DNA from: Arabidopsis thaliana
Lineage: Eukaryota; Streptophyta; Magnoliopsida; Brassicales; Brassicaceae
Length of the DNA stretch: 64,000 nucleotides
Assembly: GCF_000001735.4 (NCBI RefSeq)
Contig: NC_003070.9
Span: 1,178,001-1,242,000 of the forward strand
Direction: 5' to 3'
A program made the translations under genes and the position numbers. Every line of letters begins with the position of its first letter. The stretch's first letter is position 1. The notes under the pieces were generated by a model, which made no database searches, was not told the origin of the DNA, and saw only the letters and a program-made list of their open reading frames with translations. Shown one piece after another: positions 23,302-39,257 of the stretch.

Positions 23302-24814
23302 AAAACATATCAAAAGCAAAGAGAGAGAAATTGTTTTATCCCACAAAGTTTTTATATAGTTTTATTTTGATTTTTGTAGTTGATTTGTACGACATAAAGC
23401 ATTATTATATAAAATACTAAAATTATTCATTGTTTCTTACTTTCTTGAAATATTCTTTAATTTTTCTGTTTCGATGTTTCTTATGTATTATGACTGATCT
23501 TATCTTAAGTCTTACCTCTTTTTAGCATTTACGTTTTCAACTCTTTAGGATATGTCGTATTATGTGTTGGCTATAATGTGTTTGGTTAGAATGTTAACTT
23601 TGGTGTCGGCATAATATGTTTAATTATTGAAGAAAAAGTAAAACAGATTATAAATTTAAAAAGCATAGACTTTTGGATAATTTCATAATTAATAGAAGAA
23701 GATAACTATTGACAAATTCAATTTAGATGTTGATTAGTTCAACAAAAAATAAACTTAGACATTAGTTTGTTCTCAAAATGAGAAAAGGATCAATATTATT
23801 GATTTATTTCTATGACCATTTAAAGAATGTTTACAAATGTGGTTATCTATTTGATTAACTATTTTTTTTTTTTTGAATAATTGGGAAAACTGTGAAATTT
23901 TAATAAATGCCGACAAAAAGTAAGAAAAACAAATTATTCTCTATATAGTATATACTATTTTAAAATATAGATGGTACAGAAGTAAAAGGCATCCAATTCG
24001 AAAGTTTAATATGTAATTTATACAAGAATTTAATATAACTAATGATGGGACCTATTGTTTTTATTTGTTGTTGTATTATTATATGGTGACTTGACTAAGA
24101 TGTTTTCTTCTAATAATAATGCCAAATGAAAAAAAGATAAGGTAAAGCTTAATTTACATAAATTAGCATGTGGGAAGAGACTTCACAGTTTATACAAATA
24201 AGTACGCAACTATTAGTAGTTGTTGACCTTTTTGTCTAATTCAACAAGATAAGCCTCTCTTCTACTTTTGTGAAATTTTCCGTAATCAAATCCGTAATCA
24301 GATTTCCCCATCAATCGATAATTTTCTCTCGCCGCGTTTTCTATTTTTCTCGCTCTTCCCTTTTAATTTTCATCCCATTTTCTTGAAGGAGATTTCTAAT
24401 TATTCTGTGATCTAAAGTCTGAAGCTTTGTTTGGTTGCATCTCGATGATGATGATGATGATGGTTGATTGTAAATGGGTAGTTTCGGTTTGGTTGTAGCA
24501 GAAGCTAAGTTTGTCAAGTTAATAAGAGTATTTTAGTTTTTTTTTTGTTAAATCGATTTGTGGGTTCATCATCCTACGATCGAAAGTTTCCATCTTTGAT
24601 AATTTGAGATTCTGGGGATTTTTACTAGAATTTCTAGTTTTTTTTTTGGTTTGTTGATTTCGTAGCTAGAAGAAATCGATCTAGGTGTGTATATATATAT
24701 CTATTCAATCGAATTTTAGTGAATCGATTGGCGATCTTGGTGAGAGTAATTTCAGAGAGATCAAGGTTACTAGAGCACCAATAAAAACACTTATTTGGAT
24801 TGGGAGATAGAAAA
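23302..24814. other. Spacer and leader of the casein kinase gene
   Basis: 23302-24230 is AT-rich with no gene visible. 24240-24814 is leader-like. It contains a GATGATGATGATGATGATGG run near 24442 and a TATATATATAT run near 24690. An intron in this leader is likely but I cannot place it with confidence. Confidence 0.45.
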
Positions 24815-27664
<2,850 letters not shown>

Positions 27665-29337
27665 CTGTCTGCATTTTGCCGCCCGCCAGGTTCACAGTTG
27701 GATCATCTTTTATCCATCTTTGTTTCAGAAATTATTGGTAAGTAAGAAACAAACATGATTTGTTAAAAGATATAAATATATATTATACATGGCTTTTCTT
27801 CGTAAGATCAGTGTTGTTCAATTTATATTATTCTCTCTAGCGCCAATAATTTTATGGCAATCATAATCAATAATGTGTCTGAACTCTAAAAGAGTTTGAA
27901 ACAAGCCAATCTTGCAATTACAATGAATTTAATTTCTCTTAACAGATAAAAAATATATAAATATACTTTAATTTTGCTGACTTTTTAAATTATTTCTTAT
28001 TATGTATCCAAATTAATTCTTGTATTGAAATAAATTTACAATCTAATAAAATAATGTAATTACATGTATGTGGATTACAAAACTAATTAATATTTTTTTT
28101 GGTCAACTTTCAACATTTTCTTAAAATTTATATCTTAGTATAGCAATCATAGAAATAAATCTTTGTCTATGGGATAAAGTCACATGTACAACTAACCATT
28201 TTAATATGTGAAACATATGACAATTGATTATTAGATAAATTAGTGAAGTTTTGTTACAAATTATTTAGAACATACTAGGAGAATATTATTTTAACTATAT
28301 CATAATAAGTAGATAACATATATATCTAATACATTGTAATGGTTTAATCATATTCAACATTTGCAATAAGTTTGATGATATGTCTTATACATTGTAATGA
28401 TTTAATCATATTAACATTTGCAATAAGTTTGATGATAGTAATATATTTCATGGCAATCATATTAAAAAAAATATTTTTTATTATAGTTAATTCAATGGCG
28501 AACAATAAACTAAAATTATAGTACTCAAAATTTCATATTAAGAACACTAATATCACAACGTTTTATGTATTTATAAGCACAGCCGATCATGTATACGAAA
28601 TAATTGTGTGGGTCCTGGGGCCGCGTGTATCTCAAGACCGGTCCTCTCTCAACAAGAGAAGAAATAAATTTCAATCTCCAATAACCATAAATGTTTTAGG
28701 ACATATTTGAAATAGTTAACACCATAAAATGATTAAATGGAAGACCAGAAGCAAAGATTTCATTTTTGTTAATATTTACCAAAATAGATGACTAAAATTA
28801 ATTAGGGATTCTTCCCAAAAGATAATTGTATGACAGTGGAGCAAGGATTGTATAATATGTGTTTACCTTTTAAAAATTCCTAAAAGTGGTTTGATTAATT
28901 TCCCACAAATAATCAACCTCCCATTAGTATCCTTCCCAAAATGAAAACAATCAATATTCTTAAATTTTAAATTGCATTGAATTCACCTTACCTTTTAATT
29001 TTGCCTTTCAATGTTTGACTTCTTTATATGATTAGATATACCTATATATATATAAATTTATTTTCTTTAATAGAAAGATTTTACTAAAAAATCCTGAACT
29101 AAATTCATGCATGATGACAGAGTAAATCCATCCTCATCATCAACAAATTAAGACAGAACTATAACATACATGGAAAAATATATTTCCTCATATAGTGTTG
29201 GCACTATCTCCCTTTTTGTTTTGTTTTGTTTTCACACATAAAATTTGTATATAAATAGTTGTATAGATGTGTCTTAGGTTCTCCATCTCTCTCAAATATC
29301 TCTCTTGCATCGTCAATACTATAAAACACAAAATCTA
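27665..29337. other. AT-rich spacer
   Basis: 27665-27850 is the kinase 3'UTR. The remainder is very AT-rich and has no gene. A 54-57 bp direct repeat lies at 28327-28437 (own entry). A small GC-rich island at 28611-28640 (tgggtcctggggccgcgtg) stands out, but I could not assign it. 29200-29337 is promoter and leader of the zinc-finger gene, with a TATATAAATAG box at 29249-29259. Confidence 0.5.
28327..28437 (+). repeat. Tandem duplication, about 57-bp period
   Basis: ATACATTGTAATGGTTTAAT ... TTTGCAATAAGTTTGATGATA (28327-28380) is repeated at 28385-28437 with three or four differences. Low divergence suggests a recent event. No function is apparent. Confidence 0.75.
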
Positions 29338-29862
29338 ATGATCATGCCATTTTCAGAACCCCAAGAATGTGCGGTTTGTAAGAGAGTCTTCTTATCATCA
29401 CACCAGCTGATCTCACACTACAACGCCGCTCACTCCAATCGCCAGTATTCCACCTTCTCTTCCTCCCCCGCCGCCGCCGCCGCTGCTGCACCCACCACCT
29501 TCCGCCACTACACTAACGTAAACGGCCGGAACCCTAATCCTGATTTTCAGGCGAGGAATCAGTTTGACGTGAATTATTACCGTAGAGGTTACTTAGATGA
29601 TCAAGGGAGGTTCCATAAAGGATCTCCTCATGCGCCGGCGATGAGTCCGACCAGAAAATATAAGTTTTTGCTGCCAAAGATGCCGCCGACGACGATGCCG
29701 GAGACTCCGAAACTGATGGATCTTTTTCCGGAGACGTCATCGGGAGGTACCCGTACGCTGCCGCTTCTTTGCCAGCTGGACCAATGGAGACCGGAGGATA
29801 GCGCTGTGGCGGAGAACGGAGGAGCCAACTCCAGTCCCATCGACTTGTCATTAAGGCTGTGA
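29338..29862 (+). CDS. Single C2H2 zinc-finger protein with EAR repression motif
   Basis: A single-exon frame of 174 codons starts at the first ATG of the frame (MIMPFSEPQECAVC); the frame is open further upstream but has no earlier ATG. Residues 11-32 form one C2H2 finger (CAVC...LSSHQLISHYNAAH) in which the usual plant QALGGH core is altered to LSSHQLISH. A poly-Ala run follows near residue 45. The C-terminus IDLSLRL is an LxLxL-type EAR motif, which recruits TOPLESS co-repressors. It is therefore probably a small transcriptional repressor, with DNA targets unknown. Intronless structure and size are typical of this group. Position fits At1g04445. Confidence 0.85.
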   Translation: MIMPFSEPQECAVCKRVFLSSHQLISHYNAAHSNRQYSTFSSSPAAAAAAAPTTFRHYTNVNGRNPNPDFQARNQFDVNYYRRGYLDDQGRFHKGSPHAPAMSPTRKYKFLLPKMPPTTMPETPKLMDLFPETSSGGTRTLPLLCQLDQWRPEDSAVAENGGANSSPIDLSLRL

Positions 29863-31005
29863 GTCTGTGACTCTTTGGTAGTACTTGTCCGTTTCAATTA
29901 ATTAATAAAAACAAGAAAATATATGATTCTCGTCTCTCGATCCCAAAATATTAGGGCTTTTTGAGAAGTATGATGTCTTTTTTGTTGTTGTTCTATTGTT
30001 ATTTGGACTGATTAGTGTATTATACATGTATTTCTTCTAAGATATTATTTTGTTCTTCATTTTGCATTATTTCTTCTTGTTATATGCTATTCATCATGAT
30101 TATTATAAACTCAAATGGATATAACGTGAATATATATATCCAAAATAATAACCACAAACGGTCAAACCAAACAACTCTTAAGACTTGGCAAATACATATA
30201 TGAATGGATACGTATTAATCATAATCCGATGCAAAGTTTCAATTCTTTACTCATGAATCCACCAATTTAAGAGCTTTCAATCTCTCAACACCACTCCGAT
30301 TTATTAATCATTATGAAATCCCAAACCACTTTGCATTACAACATTTTTTTTCTTTTTCTTTTTATTACAACTTTGATTTCATGGAATTGTTCTTTTCTCT
30401 TTCCTGTCGTGGTTTTTTTTCCTGTAAAACTTGAAACAATTATGTATGTAATGAAAGACTACCAATATTTTTTTGTATTGATGGTCTCGTCTCCTTCCTC
30501 TCATCAACCCGTAAAATCCTCTCGTCGACTAGTTTTTTTTTGTTTTTGTTTTTTCCCCATGGAGGATTGATTGAGTAAACACTACGTTGCCTCAATTATC
30601 ACCAACAAAAACTCAAAATAAGATTAGTTCTATTTATAAAAATATATATATAAACAGTAAAAATAAACACCTTGAAAAAGTTTTTTTTGTTTTTTTTGGT
30701 AAATAAAGTTTAGTGCTCTCCCTCCCTCTTCGAAACCTAATCTCTCTCTTTTCTCTCTCCCTTTCCAATTCTTTTCTCAATTATTTCCATAATGAAAATC
30801 AATGCTATCAAGGTTCGAATTCTCTGATCTCGTTCAAATCTTTGTCTGGTCTGGACTGTTTCAATGTTTACAGACATCTGCTAATCTGTTAAAAAATTCC
30901 ATTCAATGGTTGATTTGTTCTTTTCGTTTCCTCTACACGTTAGGTTTTGGCACATTCACAGAGTTACAGCATCTGAAGTTCTAACCGGAAACCATTCCTC
31001 CCGAG
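29863..31005. other. Zinc-finger 3'UTR, spacer and RIC3 leader
   Basis: AT-rich spacer up to about 30700, then a CT-rich leader with an ATG at 30792 (MKINAIKVRIL, stops quickly) that could act as an upstream ORF. No other gene is seen. Confidence 0.45.
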
Positions 31006-31853
31006 ATGGCGACCGTGAAAGGCCTTCTTAAAGGCCTTCGCTACATTACTCAGATTTTCGGTGAGTCTCATCGACTCACTAACAAGAACAATTTTAACTT
31101 TTCTTGCAATACAAGTCACATCTCTGTATGTATATGAAAACAAAAAATCTAATTACAGACGAAGAAAAAGACAAGGACATGCAGATCGGGTTTCCTACCG
31201 ATGTAAAGCATGTCGCCCACATCGGATCCGACGGTCCCGCGACCAATGTGCCAAGCTGGGTACGCTTTGTACATCTGTACGTATTTTTCCGACTTTATAT
31301 ACGTATTAGCTAAGTGTACTCATCATTAGTAAAACAAAACATGTAGATGGGTGACTTCAAACCTCAAGAAAACGAGAATGGTCAAGTAGTTTCTCGAGCA
31401 GATGCCAACAACAATCAAATAGGAGAAGGAGTTGGATTACAAGAGTTGTTGCCTCCTACCGACAAACCAAAGCACAAGAAGACAAGGCGTAAATCCGAGA
31501 CGGTCTCACAAAACGGTTCTCCGCCTAGGCGAAACAGCAGTGCCTCAGCATCAGATATGCAACCAAAAAACACAAGACGTCACCACAGGAGTAGGCACGG
31601 GTCGATAGATTCATCGAATGATCCATCAGTTAGGAGGAGGCGTGTTGTCTCGGTTACCACCAACGATATGGAAGGTTCTTACCCTCTTTCAGATAGTTCT
31701 ACTCATAGTAGAAAGTCTACATCACGTCATAGGAAGCCAAAAGGATCAGGAGGAGGAGAGCTATCAATGAAGAAGACGAAAGGGAAAACTGAGAATCCTA
31801 TTGTTGAATCAGTCGATACATGTAATGATAATAATATCAGTGACAAAGAGTAA
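31006..31853 (+). CDS. RIC3: ROP-interactive CRIB-motif protein
   Basis: Three exons: 31006-31060, 31159-31259 and 31347-31853. They total 663 nt (220 aa). The start is MATVKGLLKGLRYI, matching the family start. The CRIB motif IGFPTDVKHVAHIGSDG (about residues 29-45) binds GTP-loaded ROP GTPases. The remaining two-thirds is Ser/Arg/Lys-rich and probably disordered, with repeated RRRxS-type segments that could be phosphorylated. RIC3 works downstream of ROP1 in pollen tubes, promoting tip calcium and actin disassembly. Identification rests on the CRIB motif, length and position (At1g04450). Confidence 0.92.
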
Positions 31854-32318
31854 AACACATCATGGTTTTGATCACCTGTGTTGCGTGTGAATTGTCTCTG
31901 TCTTTCTTGACTGTCATAGAGAAAAACATATATGCTTTACAAAGAAAATGGTTAACCACCTGAGCAGTGATAAAAGCACAGGAGATATCCTGGTTTATGA
32001 CCTCTCTCTTTCAAGGAGACACCGAAATAACAAGCTGATGATAGAGCTACTAGACGTAAGAATTGATACAATTTACCATTCAATGATTATTCTGAGGAAG
32101 ATTAAAACTCTTGACAACATATACTTTTCAATCTTATCTAAGTAGTTTATGGCGATTCTTGAGATGAACTAGACATTAAGGATTGAACAAAATGGACTAA
32201 CCCGACGCTGCCATGAATGGGACAAAGCTCATAGAGACTACCGAATTGAGTAGGAAAACAAAAGGGTAATGACTAGTACCAAAAAGACGACTACATACCA
32301 GATAAATCTAAACAATAT
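31854..32318. other. RIC3 3'UTR and spacer
   Basis: 3'UTR of RIC3 followed by the 3' flank of the bL28 relic. A 65-codon frame at 31948-32145 has no family features and I do not accept it as a gene. Confidence 0.45.
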
Positions 32319-32990
32319 CTACTTCTTACGAAGATCTATGCCAGCTTTCTTGGAAACAGCTTCGAGACCGTTCTTCTCAATGGTCTTCAAGGCCTTAGTT
32401 GATAACCGAAGTATGACAAAACGTTTGCCAGCTTCCCACCAAACTCTTTTGTACTGCAAGTTGACGAATTGCAACTTCTTGGTCTTGTGGTTAGAGAATG
32501 ACACTTTGTTTGCTCTGTTTGCTTTCTTCCCAGTAAAAGGGCAGATTCTACCTGATAATGAGATGACAAGTACGAGACAGCTTCAAAGAATGAGAGAGCT
32601 AGGCAAATGTTTAAGATGGTAACAAGAAACTTTTCCAACGTCTAAAACTGCAAACAAACCAAACAAGAAGATTTGAATCCTACTATGGGGCAGCATTCAC
32701 TAATCATCGAAAAATGTTTACTTTTGTGATGTAATCAATCAGAATCGAGATAAAATTTCGTCACAGGACTTGAAGCATTGATGAATTCTAGTCAATTTCA
32801 GAGAACCAAACACAAGCTACTACTCCAAAAATCCGAACTTTAACACAAATTTCAAAACCCTAATTGAATATAGGCGGAAGAAGAACTGAGAGAAGCTTAC
32901 GAGCGACGATAGGTTGGAGAGAGGGAACGGAAGGTCAAGTTATACGATTGATGGCATCGAATCGACAATACGATGTCGTTAGATCATGGG
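32319..32990 (-). pseudogene. Plastid ribosomal protein bL28 gene relic (in-frame stop in transit peptide region)
   Basis: Exon 2 (32319-32551) encodes an apparently intact mature bL28: [37 protein letters not shown], then [20 protein letters not shown] and two lysines. It joins by canonical GT/AG to exon 1 (32901 to about 32990), whose same frame reads DAINRIT*PSVPSLQPIVAR. That matches the plastid RPL28 precursor as I remember it (DVINRISLPSF..IQPIVAR), except for TGA where Leu is expected. The N-terminal transit part upstream is not recognisable beyond a few codons, and no in-frame ATG supplies a target peptide. So it probably makes no plastid protein, although exon 2 is surprisingly well kept. 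It lies between RIC3 and the DUF810 gene. Confidence 0.75.
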
Positions 32991-33176
32991 TGACACGCTC
33001 TCGGTTGTCTCTAAACCGGGTTTAATGTATAAACCAAAAACATTACATTTTCAAGATTTTTCTCATTTATCTAATGAACAAGCAATTTTTTTTGGTTCTG
33101 TAACATCTTAATCTCAAAATATACAACAGATCACGTCTTAGCGAGATGACATTCTTTTGACTATTTCTCTTTTGTG

Positions 33177-36100
33177 TCATCTTCGTTTACCCAATTGAAA
33201 CGATTTTTTCAAAAACTGATTAGCCACACGATCGTCTCTATAGCAAAGAACTCGCAAAATCGTGTTTGGATCCGACCTGTTCCATCGTCCAGTCGTTGGA
33301 GGCATTGGAAGTTTTTGTCCTGTCCCAACCAAACCCATTCCGCTTGACTCGCATGTCACGATGCTAAAGTCTTCCATAAGTTGTTCTGTTGGTTGGCCCA
33401 TAAGCTGAATCACTCCTTCAACTGTCTCTGCCTCTCTATCCACCACTTCCTCTGGGATTAGTCCTTCGCCGCAAGTGCAATAAACCTTCTTCAAACTCTC
33501 GAAATCTTCCTCGATCAAATCGTGATCTGTTCGACAGAAAACTCGGGAATGTCCTCCCGCGAGAAGAACCGTCAAAACGACTTCGAATGAAGCCTTCATG
33601 ACTTCTTTCATCGCCAATGCTTGCGCTTTGTCCGCAAGAATCGCGGTCATTAACGTTAAGTTCTGTTTCAAGATTCGCAACGCGGGTTTGATCCTCCCGT
33701 TCGCGACATCTCCGGGGTATAGGCTTTCGTAGAATACAGAGTATGAGTCTAGGAAGATTAACCGGTAAGCTGCAACCTCAGAGACATGTTGGCATGCAGA
33801 TTCGATTCCTGCTTGAGTGAATTCGAAATAAGACGATGATTTGGTCCGTTCGCGGCAGCGTTTTCGCGTCGCGGGGAGGACCCTCGGGTTGAGTGAGAGG
33901 GATTTGTTGAGAGAGTGAAGTTGTGAGCTTAGGAAATGTAAAGTGTTGAGACGAATGTAGAGGCGTTGGGTTCCTCGGCTAGTGGAAGGACGCGGGTGGT
34001 TGCCACCTGGGGCTTCACCCATTTGGTTAAGTTCTTCTCCCGAGGCAGCACATGGCGTGGCTTTCTTCCAAAGCTTCACGAACTTTGAGTCTCGGTTACA
34101 TCTTGTAAGTGGAGGAAGCGTAGGAATGTAACTCTGTTTTGAACCTGACAAAAAACAAAACAATCACCAATTAGTAACCAATGGTTTGTATGAAATGAGA
34201 AATTTGTATCCTTTCACTTACCACAAGATGCTACGAATGTGGTGTATTCTTGGAAGAGTTTTTCTAATCCTTCAGCAAGATCATGAACAAGATCCTCTGT
34301 AATCCCAATAGGGATCTCAAAGAACTCCTCGATTGCATCATTCGCTAGCTTCATCAACTCTCCAGCAGATTGTGCATAGGGTTCTGATTTTGATTTCGGG
34401 TTCCATGTCTACAGAAAAAAATATTGAGTGTATAGATGATACATTTTGTATACTTGAACTGCAAGTAAAGCTTTAATAAACATACTTCAGCTTCTTTTGC
34501 TCTGCTCAAACATTCTTGAACTGTTTGTAACTTCTCTTCAATCCATTGCCTTAGTAGTCGTAAGATAATCGAATCGACTTCATACGGAACCATCTCTCTA
34601 ACAAGGCCTTTACCGCCATCTTCACATTCATCTGAATTCTCTGCCACCATCTGCACAAGAACCTTTTCGAGCTTCCCCGCAGTTTGCAGAACTTCAACAG
34701 TCTCTTTAGTGATTGTCGATCGACCAGCTAAGTACTGCATCAAGATGGAACCATAACATTGGTGAAGCGAAACCGAGGCGACTCCAGCTGCAACCAAGTG
34801 CCATCTCTTAAGTATCGGGCTAAAACACTCGCTCTCGCGCAAAGCAAGATCCTCTGTCTCCTTAGCTAGCCGAAGCAACATAGTTGCCGCTTCTTCTTCT
34901 CCTTCCTCTGTTTCTTCGATTTCGGCCTTCATGTTTTCTATTACCTTTGAGAAGGCGTTTTTAATAGATGCTCTTATATAGTAATCGACGCGATCCCCTG
35001 AAGAATCCACCAATTTCACATCACCTTTCTCTAGACCATTCATTTGAGAGATTGTCACGTCCTCCCCCAAGATCTTAGAAGAAGACAACGCTAATGGCAG
35101 AAGATTCTCGATCAATCCCACGTTCCCTCGTTGAAAATAATCATGATAGCTCAACAACCTATAATCACACATTCACAATCAGATTCAGTTTTGTGTGATC
35201 AAGTCCATTTACAAGGCAAAAAGAAATACCTTTTTTCAGTCCATCCTTGCATAGAGGCCAATGTCGAGGTCAAGAGCTTCACGTAAAGAGCCTCGCGATC
35301 AGACTTCTTGGCGTCATTGGCAACTTCAGCCAACATGGCGTGAGAGGCACCAAGCAAGTCTGGCTCCATCTGTGATGTCACAATGTACTGATGAAACAGA
35401 ACCCAAGTGAAACACAAGTTATGTATAGCTCGTGTGATCCCCAACATTATCCATGTCTTCTTCATCAGTTCTAAAAGCTCATCGATTTCATCAAGAACCA
35501 AGGTCTCATCACGTATGTCAAATATCGACTGCAAAAGCGCCACATAGAGATGGATGTTAAGTGGGTATCCATCAGCCCAATGGCATATATCGGTTGTTGG
35601 AGTAGCGTTGCGCCATGACAAGGAGGCGACAAGGTTACATAATGTCGGCATTATGTCTGAGTTTTTGCTAGTGTCGATGGCTTTTGTCTCACTCTGGCGG
35701 ATGATTTCTCGGAGACGCATTGCAAAGTTGTTGGTCTTCTCTAGAGGGATTGATGGGTGAATGAGAAGACCAGCTTCAAGGACTTTGAGTTGCCGTCTTT
35801 GCCAAATTTGATACTCATGTACATCACCAAACTCCGATGGTTTCACGTGACGGAGAAGCTCTAACGGAAGGATTATTGTCTCTGCTCGCCTACCGGTCTA
35901 AAAAATAACAGTTATAAACATTTTATTAATTAATCAAGAAACAGAGTTTCATTCACAATTTAAAAACAGAGCAACTTACTTGGCCAACAAGCGTCCTCAT
36001 TAGGGTTTTCCGTAGCCGAGTGTCACTCTGTTCTGTCACCTTCATTTGCTGCCTCATGATTTCTGCAGAGGTTAACGGTCGTCGAGGCCGAGCAGGCGGG

Positions 36101-36591
36101 ACTGTAAAAAACCCAGCCCCAGGGCTAAAGTGTCCTGAACCACTTCCTATGCTTCCATTATTACCTGGGGATGAAGGAGCTGAGACGGCCCCTACAACTG
36201 TCCCTACTGTCGACATTCGCCTAGAAGGAGATCGTTTAAGCATCTTTAACCCTAGCGCCCGTTTTACTCGGCTTGTTGGTGTTGTCAACACTTCTTTTCT
36301 TCCTAAAGACCCGAATCCAGAGCCGTTAGATGATCCAGATCCTCCTCCTCCTCCTATTCCATCCCCTTGATGGTCACCAGCATTGTGCTTGGAGTAGAAT
36401 GTGAGAGCATTTCTACCTCCAAATCCAGGTGATGATCGACATGCGGCGAAAAAGATCTCATACGCGGTTTCACGGATTTCATCCCGATCAAGACCATCAA
36501 GCTTCCCGAATGGCCAAAGAAGATCGGTATCAGGACAAACCTCAAAGCCAACCATGTCGAAAAAGGACTCCCTCCGAGAATGACGAACCAT
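33177..36591 (-). CDS. DUF810 / MUN-domain-like protein
   Basis: Five exons: 35980-36591, 35230-35897, 34486-35158, 34222-34408 and 33177-34144. They total 3108 nt (1035 aa). The start is the ATG at 36591 (MVRHSRRESFF). Residues 1-200 are Gly/Ser/Pro-rich and basic (GGGGGSGSSNGSG, KMLKRSPSRRMS). The rest is a long helical region (LPLELLRHVKPSEFGDVHEY, then two C-terminal DUF810 segments) comparable to the MHD1/MHD2 region of Munc13-type proteins. The founding plant member, PATROL1, moves the AHA1 proton pump to the plasma membrane. A role in vesicle tethering or exocytosis is therefore inferred, not shown. Position fits At1g04470. Confidence 0.93.
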
Positions 36592-37691
36592 CACGGAGGG
36601 GAGGCAAGAAGGAAATAGAAACCAGACGGATACGGGTTTAAGAAATCAGATGTCCGAGAAGTGAGGAGAGAGAAGGAGTTATGTGTTTTTAATAAGGGAA
36701 AAATGAGAGACAACGAACAAAAAAACAGAGAAAAATGAGGAGGTGGAGGAAGACGAGAGACAACTTGGAAAAAGCTAGGCGACAACAAATTTCTCTGTGC
36801 TAAGGAAGGAGAGAGGATGTGAGTAAAATGAGGAAGCCTCATGAAAACTTAACCATAATTAGCAAATCTCCTATTCCAAGTAACTTTTGCCAAGCCGAAT
36901 CTCTTGTTTTTCGTAAATTCCATATGTATTCTCTTCCATATACACAATCTTTTGAGAGAGAAAAACAAAATCCAACCTCACTTTTGTTGACAACAGAATC
37001 CAGCATAAAACATTGTTGGGAAACTTGTTACTCAACATACTTTTGCACCTGGTTGTTGTTGTAGTTGATGTATCCGGAGAAAAGAAGATAAGATTCGGGT
37101 CAATACTTAATCTCAATTCTGTCTGCAGCAGTTACTTAAACGGTGTCCTTTAATTGTTAACTGGATAACTATATTTTTTATGATCTTATGATGGGATTTG
37201 TTTCAAACTTTCAATTAAGGTCAACTATATATCAATCAAGTGGCACTGGTCAGGACCTGATCATTGATTCTTTCAGTTATCTTTTAACTTTGAGAAATAT
37301 GGAATCTCATAATCCTCAAGCAATTTCAGATTTTAGGATTCGACAAATATTGCTAATCAAATTGAGTTCTATGAAAACAACTATAACAGAAGATTATGAA
37401 GAAATACAGTTATTACAACTTACGACCATGAAACTTGTACAAATAATGGATTCACCAGAAACCAATCCAAATATCTTATATAACCTCAAAGCTTATTCTA
37501 TCGATTCTAGATAGCAAACTCGTTCATATATCCATCAACAGGCAAAAAACACAAAGACTCTAATAGAGGATATTTTAAATAACTGTTTGCATTTTAACTG
37601 GGTATATACGGTTTAATAACCGGGTTATAGATTTAATTGTCTAACAGTTAGAGTTGCCACAAAGGATTCTCAGATACTTCGAGACCAAAAA
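36592..37691. other. DUF810 promoter and AT-rich spacer
   Basis: Minus-strand CT-rich leader of the DUF810 gene up to about 36840, then AT-rich spacer. A 108-codon plus-strand frame at 37188-37514 lacks coding character and motif support. The 3' flank of the U5 snRNA gene begins at 37692. Confidence 0.5.
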
Positions 37692-37709
37692 TTAAACTGA
37701 GAGATGTTG
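37692..37709 (-). terminator. snRNA 3' box
   Basis: On the minus strand, CA-N9-AGTTTAA immediately downstream of the terminal hairpin matches the plant snRNA 3'-end processing signal CA(N)3-10AGTNNAA. Confidence 0.85.
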
Positions 37710-37710
37710 G

Positions 37711-37836
37711 GACCCACAGTAAAGTGGGAACCCTCCAAAAATAGGCGTATGCCACTTAGCGTGGAGAGCACACGGTATTCTTTAGTAAAAGGCGAAAGAA
37801 TAGTTCGCTATGTGCTCACCACATGGCTGCGTGGTT
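37711..37836 (-). ncRNA. U5 spliceosomal snRNA gene
   Basis: On the minus strand the invariant 11-nt U5 loop CGCCTTTTACT (37784-37794) is closed by a 7-bp stem, ATTCTTT/AAAGAAT (37795-37801 with 37777-37783). An outer 7-bp stem, GAGCACA/TGTGCTC (37811-37817 with 37766-37772), encloses the usual internal loop. Downstream are the Sm-site core ATTTTTGG (37735-37742) and a terminal hairpin, CCCAC/GTGGG (37724-37728 and 37713-37717). The start is set about 30 nt past the TATA box; both ends are good to a few bases. U5 aligns exons in the tri-snRNP. All parts are intact, so this looks like an expressed copy. Confidence 0.93.
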
Positions 37837-37857
37837 CGAGAATATGGAGAGTGAAGT

Positions 37858-37911
37858 CTATATATACTAAAGTTTCCCTTGGCAAACTCTCTCACCTTTC
37901 CGATGTGGGAC
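37858..37911 (-). promoter_or_regulatory. snRNA promoter: USE plus TATA, Pol II spacing
   Basis: On the minus strand a perfect upstream sequence element, GTCCCACATCG (37901-37911), is followed after 34 bp by TATATATAG (37858-37866). Plant snRNA genes with about 33-34 bp between USE and TATA are transcribed by RNA polymerase II; a gap of about 24 bp would mean polymerase III. This fits U5. Confidence 0.92.
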
Positions 37912-37958
37912 TCTCCAAATAGTGATAAGACGCGTCTGATTTAATTTAAAACTCTGCT

Positions 37959-39257
<1,299 letters not shown>

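Noticed and set aside
23302-24230. Possible LTR-type or other virus-derived element in AT-rich spacer
   Set aside because: I saw no long terminal repeats, primer-binding site, polypurine tract or gag/pol-like frame here or elsewhere in the window.
28600-28660. GC-rich island (ggggccgcg) in AT-rich spacer as an RNA gene or transposon end
   Set aside because: No cloverleaf, hairpin, terminal repeat or target duplication could be found around it.
37188-37514. 108-codon plus-strand ORF upstream of U5
   Set aside because: AT-rich, no motif, no promoter or neighbour evidence.
37704-37922. Plus-strand 72-codon ORF
   Set aside because: It is the complement of the U5 snRNA gene and its promoter; no protein features.
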